This document shows, one piece after another, positions 1 to 6,528 of a stretch of 6,573 nucleotides of DNA (positions are counted from its first letter, which is position 1; each line of letters starts with the position of its first letter). Origin of the DNA: JBGTNQ01 sp038212375. Its GTDB lineage: Bacteria > Patescibacteriota > Minisyncoccia > Phycocordibacterales > Zambryskibacteraceae. Where the stretch lies: the NCBI GenBank assembly GCA_038212375.1, contig JBBQUO010000029.1, forward strand, positions 1 through 6,573, written 5' to 3'. Position numbers and translations under genes: made by a program. The notes below the pieces were generated by a model that made no database searches, was not told the origin of the DNA, and was given only the letters and a program-made list of their open reading frames with translations.

Positions 1-1
1 T

Positions 2-2320
2 AAGGATCTCGCTCATCGCGGTTTCTTGTTCAAAAATGAAAAATATGAACACTCATATCCGCATTGCTGGCGTTGTAAAACACCCCTTATTTATTATGCT
101 CGTGATTCCTGGTACATTCGCATGTCATCACTTCGAGAAAAGCTTATCTCGGAAAATCAACAGATCAATTGGGAACCGTCTTACATTCGTGATGGACGAT
201 TTGGTGAGTGGCTTCGCGAAGTAAAAGACTGGGCAATTTCTCGAGAGCGATACTGGGGCACACCACTTCCCATCTGGACTTCAGATGATAAGACAGAGAT
301 GCTTGTTGTCGACTCTATCGATACTCTAAAGAGGCACACCCAAACTCATGGGAATACATTTCTTTTTGTTCGTCACGGAGAAGCTGAATCGAATGCACAA
401 AATGTAGTGAACTGTGACAGCTCAGCACTATTTCATCTGACAGAAAAAGGTATAGAGCAAACGAAAGAACTTTCAAAAAAACTACAATCAAAAGTTATTT
501 CTGCCATATACACTTCTCCGTTCATGAGAACAAAAGAGACCGCGGACACTATTTGTGAAGAGATTGGTTTTGATAAAGCATCCGTCATGCAAGATCCTCG
601 CATTGGAGAATATAATTTTGGAACATTCGATGGAAAACCGTTTGCAGATTATCTTGCATACGAAGAAATCCATATGGATACCTATGACACACCAATCGTC
701 GGTGGTGAGAGTTATCTTGATGCAAAAAAGCGATTTGGAGAATTTCTCTACGAAGTAGATGCAAAACACTCAAACGAAACTATTCTTGTGGTAACGCATG
801 GTATCGGCCTAGAAGTTGTAGCAGCGATCCTTGAAGGTGCAGATTCTATCCGCTCAAAAGAAATCATCGACACATTTTCTCCAGAAAATGGACACATCAT
901 TGAGACCACATTTATTCCGCTCCCACACAATCACAATTTTGAAATTGATCTTCATAAGCCATATATCGACGATGTTGTCCTCGTATCAGATTCAGGAAAG
1001 GAGCTTCGTCGCGTTAAAGAAGTGATGGATGTATGGTTCGATTCTGGTTCGATGCCATTTGCTCAAGACAGCGATACGGAAGGTGTTACCGACAGTCCAA
1101 AGCTGTATCCAGCAGATTTTATCTCAGAGGCGATCGACCAAACTCGTGGCTGGTTTTATACGCTCCATGCAATCGGAGTGCTTATGGGGAAGGGGCGAGC
1201 GTATAACAATGTTATTTGTCTCGGACATATTCTCGATAAAGAAGGAAAGAAAATGTCAAAATCGATCGGTAATGTAGTAAATCCATGGGACATGATAGAT
1301 AAGTACGGGGTCGATCCACTGAGATTTTGGATGTACAGCATCAATCAACCTGGAGAATCAAAAAACTTTGACGAGCGTACCGTCGATGAGGTGGTAAAAA
1401 AAGTATTTAATCTGGTAACAAATGTCGTAAAGTTTTATGAACTCTATGCACCAGAGAGACGTATCGCACAAAAGGGAGAAAGTACCCATGTTCTCGATAG
1501 TTGGATACTAAGTGCCCTTAACAACGTTATTTTTCAGATGACGGCATACCTCGATGAGTATAAAATCCTTGAAGCAGCGCGACTCATTCGCGACTTCATT
1601 GGTGATCTTTCGCAGTGGTACCTCAGACGTTCACGAGATCGTTTCAAGGGAGACGATGAAGGAGATAAACAGGCCGCAATCGACACACTTGGACTGGTGC
1701 TTGAGCGCCTTGCGACTGTTATGGCGCCATTTACACCATTTTTCTCTGAAGAGATGTATCAAAAGCTTCGAACGACAGATTCACCAGAGAGTGTTCACCT
1801 TGCAGCTTGGCCAGAAGTTTCTGGGGTAAGTGTGCAGGGCATTGAAAGTATTGTTGCGATGAAAGAAGTCCGAAGGCTTGTAACACTTGGTCTCGAAGCT
1901 CGTGCAAAGGTAGGAGTAAAGGTGCGTCAGCCTCTCGCGCTCCTTACAGTAAAGAACGATAGTCTCAGTGGACAGACTGCATACCTTGATGTGCTTATGG
2001 ATGAAGTGAATGTAAAAAATATTGCATTCGATACAAACCTTGGGGAAGAAGTGCTGCTCGATACTGAAATCAATGAAGAGCTCAAAAAAGAAGGAGATGC
2101 TCGTGAGCTTATGCGTGCAATTCAAGAAATGCGCAAGGAAAAGGGTCTTATGCCGGAAGATAGGATTACCGTATCGCTCGGCATAACTCCGTGGGGAAGG
2201 CTGGTAGTAAATGAATTTGAAAATGATATTAAGAAAACTTGTACAATCGAAAAACTTATCGTATCTGAGATGGTAGAAACTCATATTCCGTCACATGTTT
2301 GGTTTACGATTGATTTTTAA
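2..2320 (+). CDS. ileS: Isoleucyl-tRNA synthetase, eukaryotic-type, with inserted histidine phosphatase domain (5' partial)
   Basis: This class I synthetase charges tRNA-Ile with isoleucine in the cytoplasm. The reading frame is open from base 2, so the N-terminus, including the HIGH motif and the CP1 editing domain, lies upstream; the TTG at 26 is an internal Leu codon, not a start. Visible family hallmarks, in order, are HSYPHCWRCKTPL (from about 53), ISRERYWGTPLPIW (about 236-277), VMDVWFDSG (WFDSG at 1034-1048), DQTRGWF (from 1136) and the catalytic KMSKS loop (1250-1264). A helical anticodon-binding domain follows from about 1499, then a C-terminal domain ending at the TAA. The sequence around the catalytic core (WTSDD, then IDLHKPYID) resembles eukaryotic-type IleS, which lacks the cysteine pairs seen here in Thermus-type enzymes. 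Between these two stretches sits an in-frame phosphatase domain, annotated separately. recO starts 11 bases after the stop, suggesting co-transcription. The IleS identification is very secure. Confidence 0.97.
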   Translation, partial: KDLAHRGFLFKNEKYEHSYPHCWRCKTPLIYYARDSWYIRMSSLREKLISENQQINWEPSYIRDGRFGEWLREVKDWAISRERYWGTPLPIWTSDDKTEMLVVDSIDTLKRHTQTHGNTFLFVRHGEAESNAQNVVNCDSSALFHLTEKGIEQTKELSKKLQSKVISAIYTSPFMRTKETADTICEEIGFDKASVMQDPRIGEYNFGTFDGKPFADYLAYEEIHMDTYDTPIVGGESYLDAKKRFGEFLYEVDAKHSNETILVVTHGIGLEVVAAILEGADSIRSKEIIDTFSPENGHIIETTFIPLPHNHNFEIDLHKPYIDDVVLVSDSGKELRRVKEVMDVWFDSGSMPFAQDSDTEGVTDSPKLYPADFISEAIDQTRGWFYTLHAIGVLMGKGRAYNNVICLGHILDKEGKKMSKSIGNVVNPWDMIDKYGVDPLRFWMYSINQPGESKNFDERTVDEVVKKVFNLVTNVVKFYELYAPERRIAQKGESTHVLDSWILSALNNVIFQMTAYLDEYKILEAARLIRDFIGDLSQWYLRRSRDRFKGDDEGDKQAAIDTLGLVLERLATVMAPFTPFFSEEMYQKLRTTDSPESVHLAAWPEVSGVSVQGIESIVAMKEVRRLVTLGLEARAKVGVKVRQPLALLTVKNDSLSGQTAYLDVLMDEVNVKNIAFDTNLGEEVLLDTEINEELKKEGDARELMRAIQEMRKEKGLMPEDRITVSLGITPWGRLVVNEFENDIKKTCTIEKLIVSEMVETHIPSHVWFTIDF
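338..928 (+). other. Histidine phosphatase (phosphoglycerate mutase-like) domain nested inside IleS
   Basis: About 190 residues of the histidine phosphatase superfamily interrupt the IleS catalytic domain; the boundaries are approximate. All the hallmark positions of the family are visible: the RHGE motif with the phospho-accepting His (codon 374-376), the SPFMRT arginine (codon 527-529), the acidic residue in RIGEYNFGTFDGK (Glu codon 608-610), and the second His in VVTHGIG (codon 797-799). The domain therefore looks catalytically competent. The family transfers phosphate from small molecules or proteins through a phosphohistidine; the substrate here cannot be told. The flanks resume IleS cleanly: SIDTLKRH before, IDLHKPYID after. 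In ordinary eukaryotic-type IleS these are separated by only a short linker. The frame stays open throughout and codon use looks like the rest of the gene, arguing against an assembly chimera. Confidence 0.93.
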
Positions 2321-2331
2321 ACTTCTCCGAT

Positions 2332-2925
2332 ATGGCATACCACGTCTACTCGACTCGAGGAATTATTTTGCAAGGCTTGCCTCAAAATGACGCAGACAAA
2401 TATTATTATATTTTTACTGAGGAACTTGGACTTGTGGTAGCGTCAGCAAAGAGTGTGAGAAAATCAGAATCAAAGCTGCGCTACGGACTCGATGATTTTA
2501 TGATATCTGACTTGTCGTTCATTCGTGGAAGACACCAATGGAAAATAACTAGCGCTCGTGATAGAGAAAATCTTTTTACAGGATTCGACCTTGATCACGA
2601 CAAGCGCGACAGTGCAGTAAAGATACTACAACTGCTCCGCAAATTAGTTACGGGTGAGCAGCAACACAAAGAGTTATTTACAAGTGTTCTCGAATCTTTG
2701 GAGTTTCTCAAGAGTGCTCATCTTTCTTATTTCGAGCTGCGAACATTTGAGTGTATTGCGCTCCTGCGAATCCTTGCGCTCCTCGGATATCTCCAATATG
2801 AGGAAAAATACGCACCATTTATTGATACTTCAGCGTGGAGTAGTTTCATCATCACTGACGCTCAAGGTTTGGTATCTGAAATGGCACTCGATATCAACTC
2901 ATCGATTGAGGCGAGTCAGCTGTAA
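2332..2925 (+). CDS. recO: DNA repair protein RecO, short form without zinc finger
   Basis: RecO helps load RecA onto SSB-coated single-stranded DNA and anneals strands in RecFOR-type recombinational repair. The N-terminus has the family signature YSTRGIILQG, then the DADKYYYIFTEELGLV stretch of the OB-fold (residues 1 to about 80). A helical domain follows, including FECIALLRILALLGYL at about residues 139-154. At 197 residues it is shorter than the usual 230-250. The four-cysteine zinc module that normally follows the LLG-type helix is absent: the protein has one cysteine only. The ATG at 2332 is supported by alignment of the family start, although there is no Shine-Dalgarno in the 11 bases after the ileS stop, so translation may be coupled or leaderless-like. 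The protein is divergent but the RecO call is well supported by the N-terminal pattern and by its position upstream of a glycyl-tRNA synthetase. Confidence 0.85.
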   Translation: MAYHVYSTRGIILQGLPQNDADKYYYIFTEELGLVVASAKSVRKSESKLRYGLDDFMISDLSFIRGRHQWKITSARDRENLFTGFDLDHDKRDSAVKILQLLRKLVTGEQQHKELFTSVLESLEFLKSAHLSYFELRTFECIALLRILALLGYLQYEEKYAPFIDTSAWSSFIITDAQGLVSEMALDINSSIEASQL

Positions 2926-2949
2926 TGTTGATATACTTAAAGTCACCAT

Positions 2950-4875
2950 ATGAATCCAAAAGATACCAATCGTATTGATAGATTAGAGCGAAGTTTGAAT
3001 TCGCGAGCTCATCCTTCCCAATACTCAGATAGTCGCGCAGAAATGAATCGTCCCGCTATTGCGGTAAATCCTCTATGGAGAGGGAACGAACACGTAGAAG
3101 ATCTTGTCCTTAAGACCAGAGAATACAAAGAGCACGCACAAAATAGAATATTCAAGAAAATTTTATGGGGATCAATAATTTTTTTCATACTGGCACTCAT
3201 GGTTGGAGGATTTATCTTTTTCCGTGGGATCAATATGGTCTCCTCAAACAATATTGATATTCTCGTTTCAGGGCCAAGCTCAGTTGCTGGTGGTCAAGAG
3301 CTTCCTCTCGAAATCACCCTTCAAAATAAAAATAGCGCCTCACTCGAAGGCGCGTCACTTCTGGTGGAATATCCAGTGGGCGCTCGTGTAGCAGGGGATC
3401 CAAACACTGTTCTCACACGACAAAGTATTCCTATCGGTACTATTCCTGCGCGAGGATCGGTTGTCCAGACCGTAAAGTCAGTTCTCTTTGGAGAAAAGGG
3501 TAGTATCGAGAACATCAAAGTGACACTCGATTATCGAATTTCTGGAACAAGCGCGGTGTTCAAGAAAGAAAAAAATTATGATATAGGCATCGCATCTTCG
3601 CCAATTATCGTTACTCCACAATACCCGTCTGAAGTTGATTCAAACCAAGATTTCACACTGGTACTCAAAGTAAGTTCAAATACAAACGAGCTTCTCCACA
3701 ACGTACTTGTTCAGGCAGACTACCCATTCGGCTTTACATTCGCAAGTTCAGATCCAAAGCCATCTACCGATTCAAATGTATGGAATCTTGGAGATCTTGA
3801 CGTGGGAGATTCTCGCACTATTACAATTCACGGCAAACTTCAGGGGCAAGATAAAGAGGAGAGAACATTTCAATTCAGTTCTGGTGTTGCTAATACGACA
3901 GACGTAAATAAGATTGCAACGGTACTTACTTCACTTCAAAATTCCATTACGATCAAAAAGTCCCCAATAGATCTTGCAATAACGGTTTCTGGTGTATCAG
4001 GGAACCCGTATATTGCGTCTCCAAAACAAAGAATCCCTGTCAGTGTTTCGTGGACCAACAATCTTTCATCTCAAGTTGTAGACGCTCAGATACAAGTGAA
4101 ATTGAGTGGTACAGCGCTCGATAGGAATTCAGTTGTTACAAGTGGTGGGTACTATCGCTCTATCGATAATACGATCGTGTGGGACAAAACAAATGACACT
4201 CGATTCGCTTCGATTCTTCCCGGTCAAAAAGGAAGTGTAACGTTTTCAGTTTCTGCATTACCCGTTACATCTTCGATAAAGAACCAAGGTATCAGTATGG
4301 ACGCCACATTCAACGGTAACCAGATAACAAAAGGTGAAGCTCCGCAAACGATTACTTCGAGTCTTGCTCAGGATGTACGAATTGCGTCGCAACTCGGATT
4401 TAATGCAAGAATCGTTCGTTCTGTTGGCCCATTTGAAAACTCTGGTAGCGTTCCACCAAAAGCAGAAAATCCGACAACGTACACCATCATTTGGACTGCA
4501 ACAAGTCCTCTCAATGATATAAAAAATGCAAAGGTGAGCGCGACACTCCCTATCTATGTATCGTGGCCTGGCGTAGTAAGTGGTAGTAATGAATCAATAA
4601 CGTACGATAGCGTAACGCGTACTGTTTCGTGGAATATTGGCACCATTAAAGCGGGGACAGGATATGGTACATCTCCACGGGAAGCAGATTTTCAGATCAC
4701 GTTTCTCCCGAGTCTTGGCCAGCTAGGAACAGCGCCAACACTAGTAAATGAACCATCTGTTTCAGGTACCGATGCCTTTACCGGAGAAGATCTCTCTTCT
4801 ACCAAGCTACCACTCACTACTCTCACCAGTACTGATCCAGCCTATAAACAAGGTGATGACATTGTGATACAGTAG
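2950..4875 (+). CDS. Single-pass membrane protein with tandem extracytoplasmic Ig-like (DUF11/CARDB-like) domains
   Basis: I do not recognise a named family. The 641-residue protein has a charged, proline-containing cytoplasmic N-terminus of about 70 residues and one hydrophobic segment (about residues 71-91, IIFFILALMVGGFIFF). Basic residues (RIFKK) just before this segment predict N-in topology, with everything after it outside. The remaining 550 residues are Ser/Thr/Val-rich and read as about four beta-sandwich domains, roughly 102-215, 218-335, 340-470 and 485-625. Each has an alternating strand pattern and phrases such as VWNLGDLDVGDSRTITI or VSWNIGTIKAG, typical of DUF11/CARDB-like adhesion or cell-surface modules. 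No cysteine occurs anywhere. There is no cleavable signal peptide or sorting signal, so it is probably a signal-anchored surface protein. It starts 24 bases after recO and ends 6 bases before glyS. A role in envelope structure or host-cell contact is inference. Confidence 0.85.
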   Translation: MNPKDTNRIDRLERSLNSRAHPSQYSDSRAEMNRPAIAVNPLWRGNEHVEDLVLKTREYKEHAQNRIFKKILWGSIIFFILALMVGGFIFFRGINMVSSNNIDILVSGPSSVAGGQELPLEITLQNKNSASLEGASLLVEYPVGARVAGDPNTVLTRQSIPIGTIPARGSVVQTVKSVLFGEKGSIENIKVTLDYRISGTSAVFKKEKNYDIGIASSPIIVTPQYPSEVDSNQDFTLVLKVSSNTNELLHNVLVQADYPFGFTFASSDPKPSTDSNVWNLGDLDVGDSRTITIHGKLQGQDKEERTFQFSSGVANTTDVNKIATVLTSLQNSITIKKSPIDLAITVSGVSGNPYIASPKQRIPVSVSWTNNLSSQVVDAQIQVKLSGTALDRNSVVTSGGYYRSIDNTIVWDKTNDTRFASILPGQKGSVTFSVSALPVTSSIKNQGISMDATFNGNQITKGEAPQTITSSLAQDVRIASQLGFNARIVRSVGPFENSGSVPPKAENPTTYTIIWTATSPLNDIKNAKVSATLPIYVSWPGVVSGSNESITYDSVTRTVSWNIGTIKAGTGYGTSPREADFQITFLPSLGQLGTAPTLVNEPSVSGTDAFTGEDLSSTKLPLTTLTSTDPAYKQGDDIVIQ

Positions 4876-4881
4876 GCGTCT

Positions 4882-6192
4882 ATGGCAAACAAAGAAATGA
4901 ACCTAATGGAAAAGGTAGTGAGTCTCTGTAAAAGAAGAGGATTTATTTTCCCTGGGTCAGAGCTATACGGAGGACTTTCCGGTACTTGGGATTATGGGCC
5001 ACTCGGCACCGAGCTTTCTCACAACATAAAAGAACTCTGGTGGAAGCATTTTGTTAGTGAGCGCGAAGACATGTACGGAGTTTCAACTGCGACCATTATG
5101 TCCGAAGCGGTATGGCGTGCCTCCGGACATCTTTCCGGATTTACTGATCCGATGGTTGAGTGTACCAAATGTCATCATCGGTTCCGTGCTGATCACTTAG
5201 AAAATAAAAATATCTGTCCCGATTGTGGAGGTGAGCTCGGTGAAGAAAAAACATTCAACCTTCTTTTCCCTGTACCGATCGGTTCTGTAGAAGGAGCGAG
5301 CTCAACTGCATATCTTCGTGGAGAGATCGCTCAAGGTATGTTTGTGAATTTTAAAAATGTGCTCGATACGATGCGGCCGAAACTTCCATTCGGTCTCGCT
5401 CAAATCGGAAAAGCATACCGCAACGAAATCGCACCTCGAGATTTTATTTTCCGAGTGCGCGAATTTGATCTGATGGAACTTGAATACTTTATTCGAGGAA
5501 GTGAATGGAAAGATCATTTTGAAATGTGGAGACAAGAAATGTGGAGATGGATTGATCGAGTCGGTATTCCTCGCGATATGGTCCATGAGCTCGAAGTGGG
5601 AGACGGTGATCGTGCACACTACAGTAAGCGAACAATTGATTTTGAATTTGACTACCCATTTGGACGCAAAGAGCTGTATGGTCTCGCATACCGCACTGAT
5701 TATGATTTGAAAAAACACATGGAAGCAAGTGGGGTAGATCTTACTTATGGAGAAGAGGGCGAAGAAAAGTTTGTACCCCACGTTATTGAACCGAGCTGCG
5801 GTCATGGACGCACCATGCTTGCGCTTCTTTGTTCTGCCTATACCGAAGACGAAATGAATGGGGAAGTACGTGCGTATCTAAAACTACGCAAAGATGTAGC
5901 CCCAGTACTTTGCGCTGTGTCTCCGCTATTGAAAAATAAACCAGAACTCGTAGAAAAGTCTCGACAGGTGTACTCGATGCTTAAAAAAGAATTTGGTCGT
6001 GTTGTTTTCGATGACAACGGAAATGTCGGCAAGAGGTATCGCAGACAAGATGAAATCGGAACTCCATACTGCATCGTTATCGACTTTGAAACTTTGGAAG
6101 GAAAAGGGGTGACCGTGCGCATGCGAGATACCGGCGAGCAAGAGAGAGTCTCAATAGAGGATCTTTCAAACTTTTTAAGGAATAAGGAATAA
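4882..6192 (+). CDS. glyS: Glycyl-tRNA synthetase, single-chain homodimeric class II type
   Basis: This enzyme charges tRNA-Gly with glycine. It is the alpha2 (eukaryotic/Thermus-like) type, not the two-subunit GlyQ/GlyS type. Family landmarks: GGLSGTWDYGPLG (residues 30-42) at motif 1; a Cys-x2-Cys pair at 94/97 and another at 112/115, forming a likely zinc knuckle; motif 2 YRNEIAPRDFIFRVREF (179-195, with Arg180); YLRGEIAQGMF (144-154); and motif 3 VIEPSCGHGR (301-310, with Arg310). The C-terminal anticodon-binding domain follows (about 335-432) and includes YRRQDEIGTP. At 436 residues it is a compact but complete member. The ATG lies 6 bases after the preceding TAG with only a weak AGG at 4874-4876, so translational coupling is likely. 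It appears to be the last gene of the operon; a gap of 336 bases with its own promoter follows. Confidence 0.97.
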   Translation: MANKEMNLMEKVVSLCKRRGFIFPGSELYGGLSGTWDYGPLGTELSHNIKELWWKHFVSEREDMYGVSTATIMSEAVWRASGHLSGFTDPMVECTKCHHRFRADHLENKNICPDCGGELGEEKTFNLLFPVPIGSVEGASSTAYLRGEIAQGMFVNFKNVLDTMRPKLPFGLAQIGKAYRNEIAPRDFIFRVREFDLMELEYFIRGSEWKDHFEMWRQEMWRWIDRVGIPRDMVHELEVGDGDRAHYSKRTIDFEFDYPFGRKELYGLAYRTDYDLKKHMEASGVDLTYGEEGEEKFVPHVIEPSCGHGRTMLALLCSAYTEDEMNGEVRAYLKLRKDVAPVLCAVSPLLKNKPELVEKSRQVYSMLKKEFGRVVFDDNGNVGKRYRRQDEIGTPYCIVIDFETLEGKGVTVRMRDTGEQERVSIEDLSNFLRNKE

Positions 6193-6242
6193 GGAAGTAT
6201 CTAGATTTCTAAGTATCAAGAAGAAGGCTCGGCACAGTAAGA

Positions 6243-6287
6243 TTACCTTTGGAGGTGAATCCTCGGCGGATTAGGGGTCAATTTTTT
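6243..6287 (+). terminator. Candidate weak intrinsic terminator after glyS
   Basis: Two small adjacent stems follow the glyS stop: TTACCT (6243-6248) with AGGTGA (6253-6258), and AATCC (6258-6262) with GGATT (6268-6272). CCTC (6261-6264) can alternatively pair with GAGG (6252-6255) or with GGGG (6274-6277). A run of six T (6282-6287) comes 9 bases after the last of these stems, or 4 bases after the GGGG arm. The stems are short and the T-run is not tightly joined, so this is only a plausible end of the operon. The bases before it (6193-6242) and between it and the promoter (6288-6332) hold no gene I can support; A-rich tracts at about 6311-6330 could act as an UP-like element. Confidence 0.35.
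6261..6277 (+). repeat. GGATTAG element, copy 1
   Basis: CCTCGGCGGATTAGGGG resembles the 17-base stretch at 6473-6489 at 14 of 17 positions. The outer CCTC and GGGG can pair (one U-G), enclosing a 9-base loop ending in GGATTA. It lies upstream of the promoter, near the candidate terminator. Confidence 0.5.
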
Positions 6288-6332
6288 ATATAAAACAAGT
6301 TCTGACTATTAAATGTCCAAAAAGTAAATACG

Positions 6333-6361
6333 TTGACAAATAGGTATTTTAGGTGTATACT
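6333..6361 (+). promoter_or_regulatory. Near-consensus sigma-70-type promoter
   Basis: TTGACA (6333-6338) is a perfect -35 hexamer and TATACT (6356-6361) matches the -10 consensus at 5 of 6 positions. They are separated by exactly 17 bases, the optimal spacing. Transcription would start near 6367-6369 and read rightwards through a leader of about 160 nt into the gene at 6529. The upstream flank (about 6311-6330) is A-rich. It is by far the best promoter match I see in the window, implying strong expression of the downstream gene or RNA. Confidence 0.85.
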
Positions 6362-6395
6362 ACTTGGATAGTTCTTTGATACAGAATTTGCGAGT

Positions 6396-6457
6396 TGGTC
6401 ATAGCCAAAAGGTGCTGATAAGGGAACACTTATATCGGCATTTCCTGGCTATGACCA
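6396..6457 (+). repeat. 12-bp perfect inverted repeat forming a two-part hairpin
   Basis: TGGTCATAGCCA (6396-6407) is exactly complementary to TGGCTATGACCA (6446-6457). Inside it, TGCTGATA (6413-6420) pairs with TATCGGCA (6433-6440), with one G-U pair, which only an RNA fold tolerates. The apex is AAGGGAACACTT-like. The asymmetric internal loop (AAAGG on the left, TTTCC on the right) separates the two stems. Its position about 28 bases after the predicted transcription start suggests an RNA structure and not a DNA operator. Confidence 0.8.
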
Positions 6458-6472
6458 CTACGGCTCATAGTT

Positions 6473-6489
6473 CCTCCTCGGATTAGAGG
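6473..6489 (+). repeat. GGATTAG element, copy 2, within a 6-bp hairpin
   Basis: CCTCCTCGGATTAGAGG is the second copy of the element at 6261-6277. Here the stem is longer and fully Watson-Crick: TTCCTC (6471-6476) with GAGGAA (6486-6491), again around a 9-base loop ending in GGATTA. In copy 1 a U-G pair replaces this copy's U-A pair, so the pairing is kept across the difference. This copy is in the leader, 37 bases before the start codon. Confidence 0.5.
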
Positions 6490-6514
6490 AAAACAAAAAC
6501 GCGCACATTAGCGC

Positions 6515-6519
6515 AAGGA
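6515..6519 (+). promoter_or_regulatory. Ribosome binding site for the gene at 6529
   Basis: AAGGA sits 9 bases before the ATG at 6529 and directly after the GCGC mini-stem. It is the clearest Shine-Dalgarno in the window; the internal operon genes have none or only weak ones. It fixes the start at 6529. Confidence 0.75.
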
Positions 6520-6528
6520 TACAAAACC

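Larger units (their letters stand above)
6368..6528 (+). ncRNA. Long structured 5' leader, candidate cis-regulatory RNA
   Basis: The predicted transcript carries about 160 untranslated bases before the ATG at 6529. They contain a long bipartite hairpin (6396-6457), a 6-bp hairpin (6471-6476 with 6486-6491), and a GCGC-acatta-GCGC mini-stem (6501-6514) abutting the ribosome binding site. The right arm of the large hairpin can instead pair downstream: CTATGACC (6449-6456) with GGcTCATAG (6462-6470), giving mutually exclusive folds. I do not match it to a known riboswitch or ribosomal-protein leader. It could be a riboswitch, an autoregulatory leader, an mRNA-stabilising 5' structure, or a separate small RNA. 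The structure is seen in the sequence; any regulatory role is inference. Confidence 0.5.

Noticed and set aside
26..28. TTG as the start of the first gene
   Set aside because: The frame is open to the window edge, and the residues before it (KDLAHRGF) continue the IleS sequence, so the gene is truncated by the window.
338..928. Inserted phosphatase as an assembly chimera or a separate gene
   Set aside because: The frame is continuous on both sides, IleS motifs resume exactly, and codon use matches, so a true nested domain is more likely.
1781..2284. 167-codon open frame on the minus strand
   Set aside because: It lies wholly antisense to the well-conserved IleS C-terminus, has no recognisable protein character and no start signals; it is a shadow of ileS.
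2906..2937. Possible internal promoter (TTGAGG ... TATACT) before the membrane-protein gene
   Set aside because: The spacing is about 20 bases and the -35 is poor, so a promoter is not well supported; co-transcription with recO is simpler.
5302..5805. 167-codon open frame on the minus strand
   Set aside because: It is antisense to the glyS catalytic domain and looks like a coding shadow without a credible protein.
6181..6196. Tandem AATAAGG repeat at the glyS stop
   Set aside because: Only two short copies, partly inside the coding sequence; this is within chance expectation.
6396..6457. Inverted repeat as transposon ends or a phage attachment site
   Set aside because: The arms are only 38 bases apart, there is no transposase or integrase, and the nested stem with a G-U pair points to RNA structure.
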